A stretch of DNA of 64,000 bases from Budvicia diplopodorum (lineage in GTDB: Bacteria; Pseudomonadota; Gammaproteobacteria; Enterobacterales; Enterobacteriaceae), in the NCBI RefSeq assembly GCF_009800925.1, contig NZ_WOYF01000001.1, forward strand, positions 310,001 to 374,000, written 5' to 3'. Positions 1 to 10,224 of the stretch are shown here, one piece after another (position 1 is the stretch's first letter; each line of letters starts with the position of its first letter). The notes under the pieces are model-generated. The model searched no databases. It saw only the letters and a program-made list of their open reading frames with translations, and had not been told where the DNA came from. A program made the translations under genes and the position numbers.

Positions 1-819
1 CTTTAACAGCGATTTGAAGCGCTTCTCGAAATCACCGCGATACTTGGTACCAGCCAGTAATGAACCGATATCCAATGAATATACGGTGCATTCAGCGACG
101 GCATCAGGAACATCGCCCTGCACAATTCTCCACGCAAGGCCTTCCGCAATCGCGGTTTTACCCACCCCAGACTCACCGACCAAAAGCGGATTATTTTTAC
201 GACGACGGCACAACACCTGAATCGTCCTTTCCAGCTCAACTTCCCGGCCAATCAGCGGATCGATACCGCCATTTTGCGCCAGTAGGTTTAAGTTTGAAGT
301 GAAGTTATCCATCCGGTCTTCAGTGCTGGTCTGTTCATCTTCACTTGGAATAGCGCCCTGCGGGCCAGATTCATCGCTGAAACCGTCTTTTCGCGTTCCG
401 TGAGAAATAAAATTCACGATATCTAAGCGGCTAACATCGTGCTTACGCAGTAAATAAGCAGCATGTGACTCTTGTTCACTGAAGATTGCTACCAGCACGT
501 TTGCACCGCTGACTTCCGTCCGGCCTGATGACTGAACGTGGAAGACCGCCCGTTGTAAAACGCGTTGAAAACCTAACGTTGGCTGGGTGTCTTGTTCAGG
601 GGTTCCTTCCGGCAATACGGGGGTATTCTGGTTAATGAACGATTCCAGTTCATGATGTATCGCCACAATATCAACCTGACAGGCGTCGAGTGCCTCTCTT
701 GCAGCCGGATTGCTCAATAAAGCTAACAGTAAATGTTCTACTGTCAGATATTCATGACGCTGTTCTCTTGCCGTAGCAAAGGCCATGTTGAGACTGAGTT
801 CCAGTTCTTGATTAAGCAT
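1..819 (-). CDS. clpA: ATP-dependent Clp protease ATP-binding subunit ClpA (N-terminal part)
   Basis: The reading frame runs off the left edge, so only the first 273 codons of the roughly 758-residue AAA+ unfoldase are present. The start [15 protein letters not shown] matches the family start, and a GGAGGTGCCC-type ribosome site precedes it. The N-domain that binds ClpS is complete. The first nucleotide-binding domain begins with a Walker A stretch [13 protein letters not shown]. ClpA unfolds substrates and feeds them to ClpP in the cytoplasm. clpS lies 24 bases upstream on the same strand, the usual arrangement. The identity is near certain; nothing can be said about the missing C-terminal part. 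Confidence 0.97.
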   Translation of the reverse strand, partial: MLNQELELSLNMAFATAREQRHEYLTVEHLLLALLSNPAAREALDACQVDIVAIHHELESFINQNTPVLPEGTPEQDTQPTLGFQRVLQRAVFHVQSSGRTEVSGANVLVAIFSEQESHAAYLLRKHDVSRLDIVNFISHGTRKDGFSDESGPQGAIPSEDEQTSTEDRMDNFTSNLNLLAQNGGIDPLIGREVELERTIQVLCRRRKNNPLLVGESGVGKTAIAEGLAWRIVQGDVPDAVAECTVYSLDIGSLLAGTKYRGDFEKRFKSLLK

Positions 820-843
820 GGGCACCTCCACATAATTGCCTTT

Positions 844-1167
844 TCAGGCTTTTTCTAACGTACACAACAATGGGTGTTCATTTTCACGCGCATAGGTATT
901 TATTTGCGTGACCTTAGTCTCTGCGACTTCGGCGGTAAACACGCCACATACTGCTTTACCATGGTAATGAACGGTCAACATTAACTGCGTAGCGCGTTCA
1001 ATATCATAGGAAAAAAACTTCTGCAGCACCTCAATCACAAACTCCATCGGCGTATAATCATCATTGTTCAGTATAACCTGATACATCGAAGGTGGCTGTT
1101 TGAGCGCTTCATCTAATTCGGCATCGGCTATCTCTTCAAAGCTTAGCCAATCATGTAATTTATTCAT
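844..1167 (-). CDS. clpS: ATP-dependent Clp protease adaptor ClpS
   Basis: ClpS hands N-degron substrates to the ClpA N-domain and redirects ClpAP specificity. The protein contains the conserved core [18 protein letters not shown] and ends [13 protein letters not shown], as in E. coli ClpS. I chose the internal start [12 protein letters not shown], giving 107 residues against 106 in E. coli. The frame stays open for 15 more codons to an ATG at 1212 ([10 protein letters not shown]...), and neither start has a strong ribosome site, so the longer form cannot be excluded. It sits immediately upstream of clpA, probably in one transcript. The cspD gene that E. coli carries divergently upstream is not visible here. 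Confidence 0.93.
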   Translation of the reverse strand: MNKLHDWLSFEEIADAELDEALKQPPSMYQVILNNDDYTPMEFVIEVLQKFFSYDIERATQLMLTVHYHGKAVCGVFTAEVAETKVTQINTYARENEHPLLCTLEKA

Positions 1168-1681
1168 TTCTAAAGTGCCATTTTGATCTAACGCTTTCCG
1201 TATTCGGGACATCTATCAAATATTCTGCCTTAGTTACCATAATAATTGTTATTTAAATTTAATCGTAGCCTAAACTTAGCAATACTATTGCCACCGGCTT
1301 GATGCCAAAGTTGACAGTAACTGGAAAATATATACTTTAAAATCATAATGATAAATTCCAAGCATGATTAAATCATAGCTTAAAATAATACTTTTTCAGC
1401 AGTTTCATTTTTTATATTTTGACCCTGAAATATTATTTCCCTACTAATAATAAGGCTAATAAACTCAGGTTATTCAAATGACATCACCGGTATTTTTATC
1501 ATGTTCAGCGATTTTGATGGCGATAACAGCGTTTAATAACGGATCGCAATGAAAAACATGATTAAATATATGAGGGCAGCGGAGAATAAATCAACGCACT
1601 ATCGAAAATAATAATGCGTTAATCATCAATTGAACCGACGAAGTTGGGCTAATTTAATTGAGCTAATTTAGCTGTGCCAAT
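1168..1681. other. AT-rich intergenic region without a recognisable gene
   Basis: About 500 bases between clpS and ybjD. It is AT-rich and has no open frame with a plausible start. The cold-shock-like gene cspD, which often faces clpS in enterobacteria, is not found here. Short GCTAATTTA-like repeats occur near 1646-1690. The clpS-clpA promoter should lie in the right-hand part, but I could not pick a convincing -35/-10 pair. Confidence 0.5.
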
Positions 1682-3346
1682 TTAGTTAGCCCGACCTCTG
1701 GCAAGCCAGAGAATTCGAGAAAACATTTTTCTAAGCAATGGCGGTACGCTGTTCGTTCCCAGCTCGCCGGCACGCTCCGCCACTTCAATCGCCAAGTCGG
1801 GTTTAGAACTATGCTGAATCGCTTTGCTGATTATCTTGCGCATCGGCATGTGGATATTTACCGGTAAACCTGAGGCCTGATGGTAAACATCGCTAAATCC
1901 TTCCCGATACATAAAGTTTTCCATATCCAGCGCAGGAAGCTGAGTTAATCGTTCCCGATCGCCGTCAGGGGAACCGTTCAAAAATGAGCGCACGGTCTCT
2001 GCGTATTTTTTACCGGCGTCATCACCATCCACTAAAACATGCCATTCAATTCCCATGCGGCTGGCATATTTTAACAACGGTTTTAACCCGCTTTGAGCAA
2101 ACTCAATAACCTTAATACCCTCGGTTTCAAAGTGATAGCCACACTGCCGGGCAAGCTCGGTCAGCAACCAAACTTCCGTTTCGCCTTCCACCAGTAGCCA
2201 GCTTCTGGCAAACAGTGACGAAGCCCGGTTGAGGCGAATGTGAAAAGAGATACGCCGCCGTTCCTGAACGTTAAGCGCCCCGGCTTCAAGATGATAGGCT
2301 GCGACTCGATTAGATTGGCGCACCAAACGATACACATTCTCCAGAGGAGCCAGCGCCAGAAGATCGCCGGAATTGGTGGTGGTAATTTTCTGTAGCGGTA
2401 GGTTACTTAATAAGCCCCAGGCGGCAGAGAGCATAATCGGATGCAGTCGGCTTTCCGGATCTTCAATCAAGAGCAAGGGCACGGCCCGTGAATCTAGATT
2501 TCCGGCATGTTTAGACTGTATCAGGGTGGAAAATACGCCCAACAGAATTAACCGCATATTGCGGCTCTCTGGCTCTGAAATCAGCTGATTAAGGTAATTT
2601 AATGATTGCCATACTTGAGGGTTTTCACGGTATTTGTCATTTTTTATTCGCGCCGAATCATCGCTTTCACTCGCCCCTTGGGCGGCAAAGTAGTGTTTCA
2701 GCAAACCATGAATGGCCTGTAATCCCTGTTTTAAATCTTTATTGCTCAGTTTTTGCGGATTGCATTCCAGCTCTTTTGCAAGCTTCGACAGCTGTTGGGC
2801 CATCTCAACGTTTTCCGACTCAGGAAACAGGCTACCTTGCCTTAATCTACGATTAAAACGAGCATCACGCAGGCGTAATACCGGGTGAAGACGTACCATC
2901 TCTTTTGCCAGATGCTCAACGTTTTCCAGCACCAGTTGGTGGCCAGCTACGTCAAGAAAAGAGCGGGAAGTAATAACGCTGCCGTCATTCTGAAGTTCCC
3001 CTTCCAGACGATAAAGGATTCGAGAACGGCCATTGTTCCCTTTAACCCAAAGCGGAGCCAATTCATGAAATTTAGGCAGGTCGGGGGAATTAATTTCTCT
3101 GGTGCTGAACGTCAGAACAATCTGTAAATGCTCCTGTTTGGCGGTTTCATCGCCCAAAGGATAGTGAAAATCATGGGGTTTAAACGCATACAGTTCATCA
3201 TCGGGCGAGAACAATAGCGTGAGAGCATCAAGCAGGCTGGACTTACCCCAGGCGTTTTCACCAATCAAAATGACATTGTCATTTAATTCAAGTGACAGGC
3301 GGTTTATACCGCGAAAACCAACAATCTCAACGCGCTCTAGATACAT
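1682..3346 (-). CDS. ybjD: OLD-family ATP-dependent endonuclease YbjD
   Basis: A 554-residue homologue of E. coli YbjD. The N-terminus carries an ABC-type ATPase fold with Walker A NVILIGENAWGKSSLLDAL at about residues 24-42, and LLLIEDPESRLHP is the Walker B/D-loop region near residue 300. The C-terminal half holds the TOPRIM domain, with LLVEGETEVWLL and the acidic motif HVLVDGDDAGKKYA. These are the hallmarks of OLD nucleases, which couple ATP hydrolysis to DNA cleavage and are linked to repair or phage defence. The gene stands alone, facing away from hcp, and its function in enterobacteria is not well established. Confidence 0.93.
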   Translation of the reverse strand: MYLERVEIVGFRGINRLSLELNDNVILIGENAWGKSSLLDALTLLFSPDDELYAFKPHDFHYPLGDETAKQEHLQIVLTFSTREINSPDLPKFHELAPLWVKGNNGRSRILYRLEGELQNDGSVITSRSFLDVAGHQLVLENVEHLAKEMVRLHPVLRLRDARFNRRLRQGSLFPESENVEMAQQLSKLAKELECNPQKLSNKDLKQGLQAIHGLLKHYFAAQGASESDDSARIKNDKYRENPQVWQSLNYLNQLISEPESRNMRLILLGVFSTLIQSKHAGNLDSRAVPLLLIEDPESRLHPIMLSAAWGLLSNLPLQKITTTNSGDLLALAPLENVYRLVRQSNRVAAYHLEAGALNVQERRRISFHIRLNRASSLFARSWLLVEGETEVWLLTELARQCGYHFETEGIKVIEFAQSGLKPLLKYASRMGIEWHVLVDGDDAGKKYAETVRSFLNGSPDGDRERLTQLPALDMENFMYREGFSDVYHQASGLPVNIHMPMRKIISKAIQHSSKPDLAIEVAERAGELGTNSVPPLLRKMFSRILWLARGRAN

Positions 3347-3600
3347 CCGCTCTCTCCATTATTGCTGACGGTCAAGGGTAAATCCGGCCATAATTTATTG
3401 AGTAACAACATAATTATATGTCACTTAAATTAAACAACTGCAACAATAATAAAAAATCACCGAATAGGGGTGCCTGACTAACCCTGTATCAACCTCTATG
3501 TAGCTAGCCTCGCCTTTAACCGCAACCGGTTCACTGCGACTCTTCATCAATATCCCCATGAATTCCTGTCCCGGATTGCTGAGCGCTTTAGTGAAATTTA

Positions 3601-3614
3601 TTGATATAAATCAA
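3601..3614 (+). promoter_or_regulatory. FNR box upstream of hcp
   Basis: TTGATATAAATCAA is a perfect match to the FNR consensus TTGAT-N4-ATCAA. It lies 99 bases upstream of the hcp start codon. The hcp-hcr operon is known to be induced anaerobically by FNR in E. coli, which fits. Confidence 0.85.
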
Positions 3615-3672
3615 TCAAGATTAAAGTTGCATTAAAAACTCCTTTTTAACTTATTGCCGTAGGTCTAACATA

Positions 3673-3695
3673 AACATGAATATAAAATACAACTT
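3673..3695 (+). promoter_or_regulatory. NsrR-like operator upstream of hcp
   Basis: This 23-base stretch follows the 11-1-11 inverted repeat bound by the nitric-oxide sensor NsrR (AAnATGCATTTnAAATGCATnTT), with four mismatches by my alignment. It lies 18 bases upstream of the hcp ATG, where a bound repressor would block transcription. NsrR repression of hcp-hcr is established in E. coli; binding here is inferred. Confidence 0.6.
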
Positions 3696-3712
3696 ATAAA
3701 GGTGTAACTATT

Positions 3713-5365
3713 ATGTATTGCGTGCAATGTGAACAAACTATCCGTACTCCTGCAGGAAATGGCTGCTCTTACGCCCAAGGCATGTGCGGTAAAACATCGG
3801 AAGTGTCTGATTTACAAGATCTGCTGGTAGCCGTTTTAGAAGGCCTGTCGGCATGGGCTGTTAAAGCCAGAGACTTAGGGATTATTGACCATCGGATTGA
3901 TACTTTCTCACCAAAAGCGTTTTTTGCTACCCTGACCAACGTTAACTTTGACTCCGATCGCATCATTGGTTATGCAAAAGAGGCCATTACGCTGCGTCAG
4001 GATTTAGCGGCTCGCTGCAAGGCCGTGGATGCTAACGTTAAACTAGACCATCCGATGGCTTCTCTTCAGCTCGCCAGCGATCGGCTTTCCGATCTGCTCG
4101 ATCAGGCCACTGAATTTGCCTTAAACAAAGATAAAGTTGAAATCGGCGACGATATTCATGGCCTGCGTATGCTATGCCTGTACGGTTTGAAAGGCGCGGC
4201 AGCCTATATGGAACATGCGTTAGTCTTGGGCCAATACGACGACAATATCTATGCTGAATATCATAAAATAATGGCGTGGCTGGGCACCAATCCGAGCGAT
4301 ATGGCAACCCTACTGGATAACGCGATGAACATCGGCAAAATGAATTTCAATATCATGGCGATCCTTGACCATGGTGAAACCAGTATCTATGGCGATCCTA
4401 CTCCAACGTCCGTCAACGTTAAGCCTATCGCCGGCAAAGCAATTCTGATTTCAGGCCATGACTTAAAAGATTTACGCATGCTGTTGGAACAAACCGAAGG
4501 AAAAGGCATTAATGTCTACACTCACGGTGAAATGTTACCGGCCCACGGTTACCCGGAACTGCGCAAGTACAAACATATGGTCGGTAACTACGGTAGCGGC
4601 TGGCAAAACCAGCAGGCTGAGTTTGCTAAATTCCCCGGCCCGATAGTCATGACCTCTAACTGTATTATCGACCCAAACGTTGGTAATTATGGCGACCGTA
4701 TCTGGACGCGCAGCATTGTTGGCTGGCCGGGCGTCAAACATCTTGACGGCGATAGCTTCAGCGCGGTTATCGATCAGGCCCAAAGTCTGGCCGGTTTCCC
4801 GTATGACGAGCTGGAACATATGATTACCGTTGGTTTTGGTCGCCAAACGTTACTTAACGCGGCCGATACCGTTATCGATTTAGTCTCTCAGAAAAAGCTT
4901 CGCCACGTATTTTTAGTCGGCGGCTGTGACGGTAGCCGCAATGAACGTAGCTACTACACTGATTTTGCCCGTAGCGTTCCTCAAGACTGCCTGATAATGA
5001 CGCTGGCCTGCGGTAAATACCGTTTTAATAAGTTAGATTTTGGCACGCTGGAAGGCCTGCCTCGCCTGCTCGATGTCGGCCAATGCAACGACGCATACTC
5101 CGCCATTATGCTGGCCGTTAAGCTGTCTGAAAAACTGGGCTGTACGGTCAATGACTTACCGCTCACGCTGGTACTTTCATGGTTTGAACAAAAAGCTATC
5201 GTCATTTTACTCACCTTACTGGCCCTTGGGGTAAAAGACATTTACACCGGCCCTACCGCTCCCGGATTCCTGACGGACAACCTAATGAGCGTGCTAAAAG
5301 ACAATTTTGGTATGCGCTCAATTACCACCGTAGAACAAGATATGAGCGAGATCTTAAGCGCATAA
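3713..5365 (+). CDS. hcp: Hybrid cluster protein, hydroxylamine/NO reductase
   Basis: A 550-residue prismane-type protein, almost collinear with E. coli Hcp. The N-terminal cluster cysteines are visible as C3, C6, C18 and C25 in MYCVQCEQT...[13 protein letters not shown]. The hybrid-cluster ligands lie in the C-terminal half around [28 protein letters not shown] and [10 protein letters not shown]. It reduces nitric oxide to N2O (and hydroxylamine in vitro) in the cytoplasm, with electrons from Hcr. hcr follows after 60 bases. An FNR box and an NsrR-like operator lie upstream, so induction by anaerobiosis and nitrosative stress is expected. Confidence 0.97.
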   Translation: MYCVQCEQTIRTPAGNGCSYAQGMCGKTSEVSDLQDLLVAVLEGLSAWAVKARDLGIIDHRIDTFSPKAFFATLTNVNFDSDRIIGYAKEAITLRQDLAARCKAVDANVKLDHPMASLQLASDRLSDLLDQATEFALNKDKVEIGDDIHGLRMLCLYGLKGAAAYMEHALVLGQYDDNIYAEYHKIMAWLGTNPSDMATLLDNAMNIGKMNFNIMAILDHGETSIYGDPTPTSVNVKPIAGKAILISGHDLKDLRMLLEQTEGKGINVYTHGEMLPAHGYPELRKYKHMVGNYGSGWQNQQAEFAKFPGPIVMTSNCIIDPNVGNYGDRIWTRSIVGWPGVKHLDGDSFSAVIDQAQSLAGFPYDELEHMITVGFGRQTLLNAADTVIDLVSQKKLRHVFLVGGCDGSRNERSYYTDFARSVPQDCLIMTLACGKYRFNKLDFGTLEGLPRLLDVGQCNDAYSAIMLAVKLSEKLGCTVNDLPLTLVLSWFEQKAIVILLTLLALGVKDIYTGPTAPGFLTDNLMSVLKDNFGMRSITTVEQDMSEILSA

Positions 5366-5425
5366 GATCGACTTCACCTGCCCGGGCGCGGCTAACATCG
5401 CGCCCGATAATTCAAGGTTCATGAT

Positions 5426-6433
5426 ATGACAATGCCAACCCCTCGATGTCCGAATCAGATGCAGGTCCATAGCATCCGTCAGGAAACCGCCGACGTCTGG
5501 ACGCTGGAGCTGATAACTCAGGACGTCTACCCTTACTTACCCGGCCAGTATGCATTGGTTAGTATTCGTAGCAGCCATACCACGCTTCGGGCTTATACCA
5601 TTTCCTCCTCTCCCGGGCTCAGCCGATTTATCACGCTGACCGTACGCCACCAGCCAAACGGAGAAGGATCGACATGGCTAACTCATGAAATTAAACCGGG
5701 TAATACCCTTTGGCTTTCCGACGCTCAGGGCGAATTTACCTGCGCAAACAAAGCCGATAGCCACTATCTGATGCTGGCCGGTGGCTGTGGCATTACCCCC
5801 ATAATGTCAATGAGCCGCTGGCTATTAGCCAAACGGCCGCACAGCGATTTGATTGTGTTTTATAACGTACGTACCCCGCCTGACGTGGTATTTGCCGAAG
5901 AGTGGCAACGGCTTACCGAACGTTATCCAACCCGGTTAACTCTTTACCTGATGGCAGAAAATGGCGCGACAGAAGGCTGCCTATCGGGGCGTATTTCATC
6001 ACAATTACTTAACGAAAAAGTCGCTGATATTTCGCAGCGTACGGTGATGACCTGCGGCCCGGCGGCCTATATGGCCGAAGTTGAAAAAATCGGCCTCGCG
6101 ATGGGCGTACCCGCTGAACGTTTCCATAAAGAGCAGTTTCACACCGCGGCTGAATGCGTTAGTGCCGACGAACCTCGCATTAACCTGATGATTCATAGCT
6201 TAAATAAAACCGGCAGCGCGCCGGTTGGAACCTCGCTGCTGTTCGCTATGGAGCAGAATAGCGTTCCGGTCATCGCCGCCTGCCGTTCCGGCGTTTGTGG
6301 TTCGTGTAAAACCAAGATCGTTAAAGGTTATTACACCACCACCAGCCAAATGACGCTGACCAACGATGAAATTGCGCAGGGTTACGTTCTGGCCTGCAGC
6401 TGTCGGTTAGACGGTGATGTCGAGCTGGCGTAG
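5426..6433 (+). CDS. hcr: NADH oxidoreductase Hcr
   Basis: A 335-residue ferredoxin-reductase that passes electrons from NADH to Hcp. The FAD-binding motif RAYTISSSPG is near residue 55 and the NAD-binding start LMLAGGCGITPIMSM is near residue 113. A C-terminal plant-type [2Fe-2S] domain has CRSGVCGSCKTK and a final cysteine in VLACSC. The domain order FAD, NAD, 2Fe-2S matches E. coli Hcr. It shares the transcript with hcp and ends at an intrinsic terminator about 90 bases downstream. poxB and ltaE, which follow hcr in E. coli, are absent here. Confidence 0.96.
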   Translation: MTMPTPRCPNQMQVHSIRQETADVWTLELITQDVYPYLPGQYALVSIRSSHTTLRAYTISSSPGLSRFITLTVRHQPNGEGSTWLTHEIKPGNTLWLSDAQGEFTCANKADSHYLMLAGGCGITPIMSMSRWLLAKRPHSDLIVFYNVRTPPDVVFAEEWQRLTERYPTRLTLYLMAENGATEGCLSGRISSQLLNEKVADISQRTVMTCGPAAYMAEVEKIGLAMGVPAERFHKEQFHTAAECVSADEPRINLMIHSLNKTGSAPVGTSLLFAMEQNSVPVIAACRSGVCGSCKTKIVKGYYTTTSQMTLTNDEIAQGYVLACSCRLDGDVELA

Positions 6434-6521
6434 TTCTTATTGATATTTTCGGCGTTGAGCACCACGTCTTAAATGGCCAGTAAAGTAGTCTGGCTTAACG
6501 CCAATACTTATCGGCAACCTC

Positions 6522-6549
6522 AAGGGCCTGCTCAGGCCCTTTCTTTTTC
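6522..6549 (+). terminator. Intrinsic terminator after hcp-hcr
   Basis: An 8-bp stem AAGGGCCT/AGGCCCTT with loop GCTC is followed by a T-rich tail (TCTTTTTC). It closes the hcp-hcr operon. Confidence 0.85.
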
Positions 6550-6688
6550 AATATTGCATAACGCTTCGCAATAGAAAGATTTTTAGCCTGAAGACCGATC
6601 AATTTATGACCACCCTTTGCTATTTATGCTAGAGTTCAGAAAGATAACATTCCCATAACTTAATAAGAACAGTAGTCGGGCTCATTTT

Positions 6689-8140
6689 ATGACGTCACAA
6701 CGCATCTTAATTCTGGGAGCCAGTGGATATATCGGTCAGCGCCTTATCCCCTACCTTACATCACAGGGTCATCAGGTTACGGCGGCGGCCAGACGAATCC
6801 AGTGGCTAGAAGAGCAACATATACCTCACGTACAGTGTCAGTACGTTGACCTGTTCAAACCTGAAACAATCCCTCCTGCACTAAATAATATCGATGTGAT
6901 CTACTATCTGGTTCATAGCATGGGCGAGAACGCTGACTTCCTCTACAGCGAAAAGAAATCAGCCCAGAATTTACAGCAGGCCTTACGCCATTCAAACGTT
7001 AAACAGATTATCTTCCTCGGTGCCCTGCAGCCAAAAGAAGGCAGCACGTCTCAGCATTTACTTGCACGGAAAATAACCGGTGAAATGCTACGCGCCAGCG
7101 GTATTCCAGTTACCGAACTGCGAGCGGCAATTATTATTGGCGCAGGCTCAGCGGCGTTTGAAGTGATGCGGGACATGGTATATAGCCTGCCAATCCTAAC
7201 GCCACCGCGCTGGGTGCGTTCAAAATCATCACCGGTTGCGATAGAAAATCTATTGGTTTACCTGTCAGAAATACTCAACCATCCGTCCGATCTACATCGT
7301 ATTTTTGACGTCGGCGGGCCTGAATATATTAGCTATCAAAATATGTTTGAGCGTTTTATTGCTATTACATCGAAAAAGCGCTGGATTATCCCCATTCCGC
7401 TGCCAACCCGGCTGATCTCAGTTTATTGGCTAAATATGATCACCACGGTACCAACCAGTATCGCTAAGGCGCTGATCGAAGGCTTAAAATATAATCTGCC
7501 CGCTGATTCAGAACCGCTACAAAAGCTGATCCCACAACGGTTAATTAACTACGACGACGCCGTATTAACCACCCTGCATCAAGAGCAGTCGGCGGTAAAC
7601 TCCGCCGACTGGGGCTACGACCCGGAAGCCCGTGCTCGCTGGTGCCCCGATTATGCCTTCTATGCTAAGCATGCGGGTTACACCGTAAAAACGACCGCCA
7701 GCCCGGAAAACATCTGGAAAGTCGTTCAACAGATAGGCGGCCATGAAGGCTATTTCTATGCGAACTACCTATGGAAAATCAGAGGCTGGATAGACGACAT
7801 GTTTGGCGGCGAGCGTCGCTATGGCCGGCCTGAAAAACGCCAGTTGGCCGTCGGCGATCGGATAGATTCATGGAAAGTGATCACCGTCAGGCCACTGCGC
7901 CAAATTGCGATGCTATTTGGCATGAAAGCGCCGGGGCTGGGAAGGCTAACCCTGAACGTTGACTGTGCGGACAAAATTCGTCAAATCGACGTTCGCGCCT
8001 GGTGGCACCCTGCCGGATTTGGTGGATTACTCTATTGGTTCGCAATGATGCCAGCCCACCTGTTTATTTTTAAAGGCATGGCGAAACGTATCGCATTTTT
8101 AGCGGAAGAGTTAGAGCGCAGCGCGCCGTCCGACGATTAA
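6689..8140 (+). CDS. ybjT: YbjT-like NAD(P)-binding protein with C-terminal DUF2867 domain
   Basis: A 483-residue homologue of E. coli YbjT. The N-terminal Rossmann nucleotide site ILGASGYIGQRL is at residues 8-19, and the atypical short-chain dehydrogenase fold runs to about residue 290. The C-terminal DUF2867 part includes DSWKVITVRPLRQIAMLFGMKAPG. Conserved stretches such as GAGSAAFEVMRDMVY and LPTRLISVYWLN are nearly identical to YbjT. The biochemical role is unknown. It has its own upstream region after the hcr terminator and converges on amiD. Confidence 0.9.
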   Translation: MTSQRILILGASGYIGQRLIPYLTSQGHQVTAAARRIQWLEEQHIPHVQCQYVDLFKPETIPPALNNIDVIYYLVHSMGENADFLYSEKKSAQNLQQALRHSNVKQIIFLGALQPKEGSTSQHLLARKITGEMLRASGIPVTELRAAIIIGAGSAAFEVMRDMVYSLPILTPPRWVRSKSSPVAIENLLVYLSEILNHPSDLHRIFDVGGPEYISYQNMFERFIAITSKKRWIIPIPLPTRLISVYWLNMITTVPTSIAKALIEGLKYNLPADSEPLQKLIPQRLINYDDAVLTTLHQEQSAVNSADWGYDPEARARWCPDYAFYAKHAGYTVKTTASPENIWKVVQQIGGHEGYFYANYLWKIRGWIDDMFGGERRYGRPEKRQLAVGDRIDSWKVITVRPLRQIAMLFGMKAPGLGRLTLNVDCADKIRQIDVRAWWHPAGFGGLLYWFAMMPAHLFIFKGMAKRIAFLAEELERSAPSDD

Positions 8141-8208
8141 TGCGGCAGCAGAACGCCAGCACCTTGCGTAAAAACCAGACCATAGCCGTTTGAGCCAGCT
8201 GCCGAGGG

Positions 8209-9081
8209 CTACCGTGGGTATTTGTCTAATAGCGCGTCCAAAATCGCCAGCGTCTCTACGTCAGGTACTCCGGAATAATCGGTTGGCCTGAAGTGCATTT
8301 GAAAAGCTTTAACCACCCGAGAAGTTTCTTCGTCCATCACGCCGGTCTCCGGCACCTGATAGCCATACCGGCTCAGGTTATTCTGTAATGCTTTGACATC
8401 AATAGCTGCTTCTGACCGGCGCTGAATCAAATAACGGTTAACCGTTTGAGCATCCGGCCATGCGCCAACGCCAGCGTCAGCTAACTTTTCCCACGGAAAT
8501 AACGGGCCGGGATCGACTTTACGCCCCGGTGAAATATCGCTATGGCCAACAACGTTAACCGCAGCAATCCCATTACGCTGAATAATATCGCGCGACACCG
8601 CAATCACCAGCTCAATCTGGCTATCGGTAAAGGGCTGCCAGTGACCGATTCCCTTGGCTTTATTAAAGCCAAGGTTAACAATTTCAATTCCCAAAGACGT
8701 GTCGTTAAGGTTGGTACGCCCACGCCAATAGCTGGCACCCGCGTGCCAGGCCCGCATAGACTCAGGCACGAGCTGTAATGCAATCGGCTGACCATTCTGA
8801 GTGTCGGGCTCGGTATCGATCAGATAATGAACGCTAACGTTATCACCGGTAAGAATTTCCCGTGACGTCGGAAAATCTCCCGCCGTGTAATGAAAGACTA
8901 AAAAGAGGACCCGCGGTTCAGCCCCTTTGGCGCGATAAGAATCATCAACCCAATAATTGCCACGATGGTGTAAGGAGCTACAGCCCGAATTGAATAGGCT
9001 CAGAATGGCTAAAACCAACATAGACCAATAGCGCCAACCGTGACCCGATAAACAGCGCTTAGCTAAAACTGCCCTTCTCAT
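8209..9081 (-). CDS. amiD: N-acetylmuramoyl-L-alanine amidase AmiD, probable lipoprotein
   Basis: A 290-residue zinc amidase of the Amidase_2 (PGRP-like) family. It cleaves the MurNAc-L-Ala bond, including in anhydro-muropeptides, and is anchored to the outer membrane in E. coli. An uncharged segment ends in NSGCSS, a lipobox-like site with Cys34. Zinc ligands are expected in VFHYTAGD (His) and GHSDISPGRKVDPG (His and Asp). A C-terminal peptidoglycan-binding helical domain covers about residues 215-285. A shorter start at Met21 (9021) would give a more typical lipoprotein signal; I kept the first ATG without a decisive ribosome site. Confidence 0.92.
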   Translation of the reverse strand: MRRAVLAKRCLSGHGWRYWSMLVLAILSLFNSGCSSLHHRGNYWVDDSYRAKGAEPRVLFLVFHYTAGDFPTSREILTGDNVSVHYLIDTEPDTQNGQPIALQLVPESMRAWHAGASYWRGRTNLNDTSLGIEIVNLGFNKAKGIGHWQPFTDSQIELVIAVSRDIIQRNGIAAVNVVGHSDISPGRKVDPGPLFPWEKLADAGVGAWPDAQTVNRYLIQRRSEAAIDVKALQNNLSRYGYQVPETGVMDEETSRVVKAFQMHFRPTDYSGVPDVETLAILDALLDKYPR

Positions 9082-9420
9082 CGTACTCGCTACCTTGTAT
9101 TACCGTTATCGTTAGACTGACGTTCATTATGTCTACAAATTACCTCTTCTGTCCAAAACAGCCCAGCCTTATTTACCGCGCGTTTTTCATGAATATCATC
9201 AGGAGAACAAGAAATAGCCAAATTAAATGAAATGAAATGCGGCCCAACGATTAACCAACGGTGCAGAAGAAAACTTATTTTGAGCTGGCTGAAATACGCG
9301 ACCTTATGCCACCAGCAGAAGGAAAACGCTGACAACCAATAAAATAGGATTTTATGTATAATAACGCTGATGTTGGCGAACGTGTTGTAACTCAGCCTAT
9401 TGATTGAGTTGAAAATGTAG
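9082..9420. other. Divergent promoter region amiD / rhomboid gene
   Basis: About 340 bases between two divergent genes. A minus-strand open frame crosses it and runs into the rhomboid gene, but it has low-complexity composition and no family resemblance, so I treat the stretch as non-coding. Confidence 0.5.
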
Positions 9421-10011
9421 ATGTCTGGGAAAATAATTTTAGTGAAACAATGGATAAAACAGCGAGTCTGGGTACTGAGTATATTAGCCATAGTGCTAAT
9501 GGCGATAGCCTGTGCAAACTCATTGACCGGCAATGCACTAAATAGCTTTGGCATACTTCCCCGAACTAGCCGGGGGTTGATCGGCATATTATGCGCACCT
9601 TGGCTACATAGCGACTGGGAGCATGTATTTAGCAATCTACCTATATTATTAATTCTCAGCGCATTATTGATTACCGGCTCTGTGCGTTATTATATTGTTT
9701 CTAGCGTATATATTATTTTGTTAAGCGGCTTTTTAGTTTGGCTCTTTGCCCGTTCGGCGATTCATATTGGTGCCAGCGGATGGATTTTTGGCCTATGGGC
9801 TTTGTTGCTAGCCCGAGCCTTTACTCAAAGAAGAATTCTAGATTTTATTTTTGCCATATTGGTCTTTATCTATTACGGCACTATTGCATCAGGCATGTTG
9901 CCCGGGGTACCCAGTATATCGTTTGAAGCGCATATTGCCGGTGCTATTTCTGGTTTAAGCTACGCCCTGCTTACCCGCCGCAGAAACCCTATGATTAAAC
10001 GCCTAGATTAA
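9421..10011 (+). CDS. Rhomboid-family intramembrane serine protease
   Basis: A 196-residue, strongly hydrophobic protein with about six membrane segments and no extra domains. The rhomboid signature is complete: HxxxN as HVFSN near residue 69, the serine motif GASGWIFG near residue 117, and the catalytic histidine in EAHIAGAISG near residue 172. The compact size resembles GlpG cores and the rhombosortase group. No GlyGly-CTERM substrate is encoded nearby, so assigning it as a rhombosortase would be speculative. It is not clearly co-transcribed with its neighbours. Confidence 0.85.
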   Translation: MSGKIILVKQWIKQRVWVLSILAIVLMAIACANSLTGNALNSFGILPRTSRGLIGILCAPWLHSDWEHVFSNLPILLILSALLITGSVRYYIVSSVYIILLSGFLVWLFARSAIHIGASGWIFGLWALLLARAFTQRRILDFIFAILVFIYYGTIASGMLPGVPSISFEAHIAGAISGLSYALLTRRRNPMIKRLD

Positions 10012-10224
10012 TCAGAATAAATACCGCCATAATGACCAGACCAGAAAGTATATTCACCTCTGCTTTTTAGCATTAAACGCTTTATTTTATACACCGATTA
10101 AAGCACACTGGTTAACAGAGACGCGCGTAGCCATAACAAGATTTACATTATTAACAATATCGTGATCCAGCTCAAAATATATAAATCTGACGTCTAAATA
10201 ACGTATATTTGATGTTTCTATTTT

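Noticed and set aside
9090..9635. 181-codon minus-strand frame between amiD and the rhomboid gene
   Set aside because: It overlaps the start of the rhomboid gene, which has full catalytic motifs, and shows no family resemblance.
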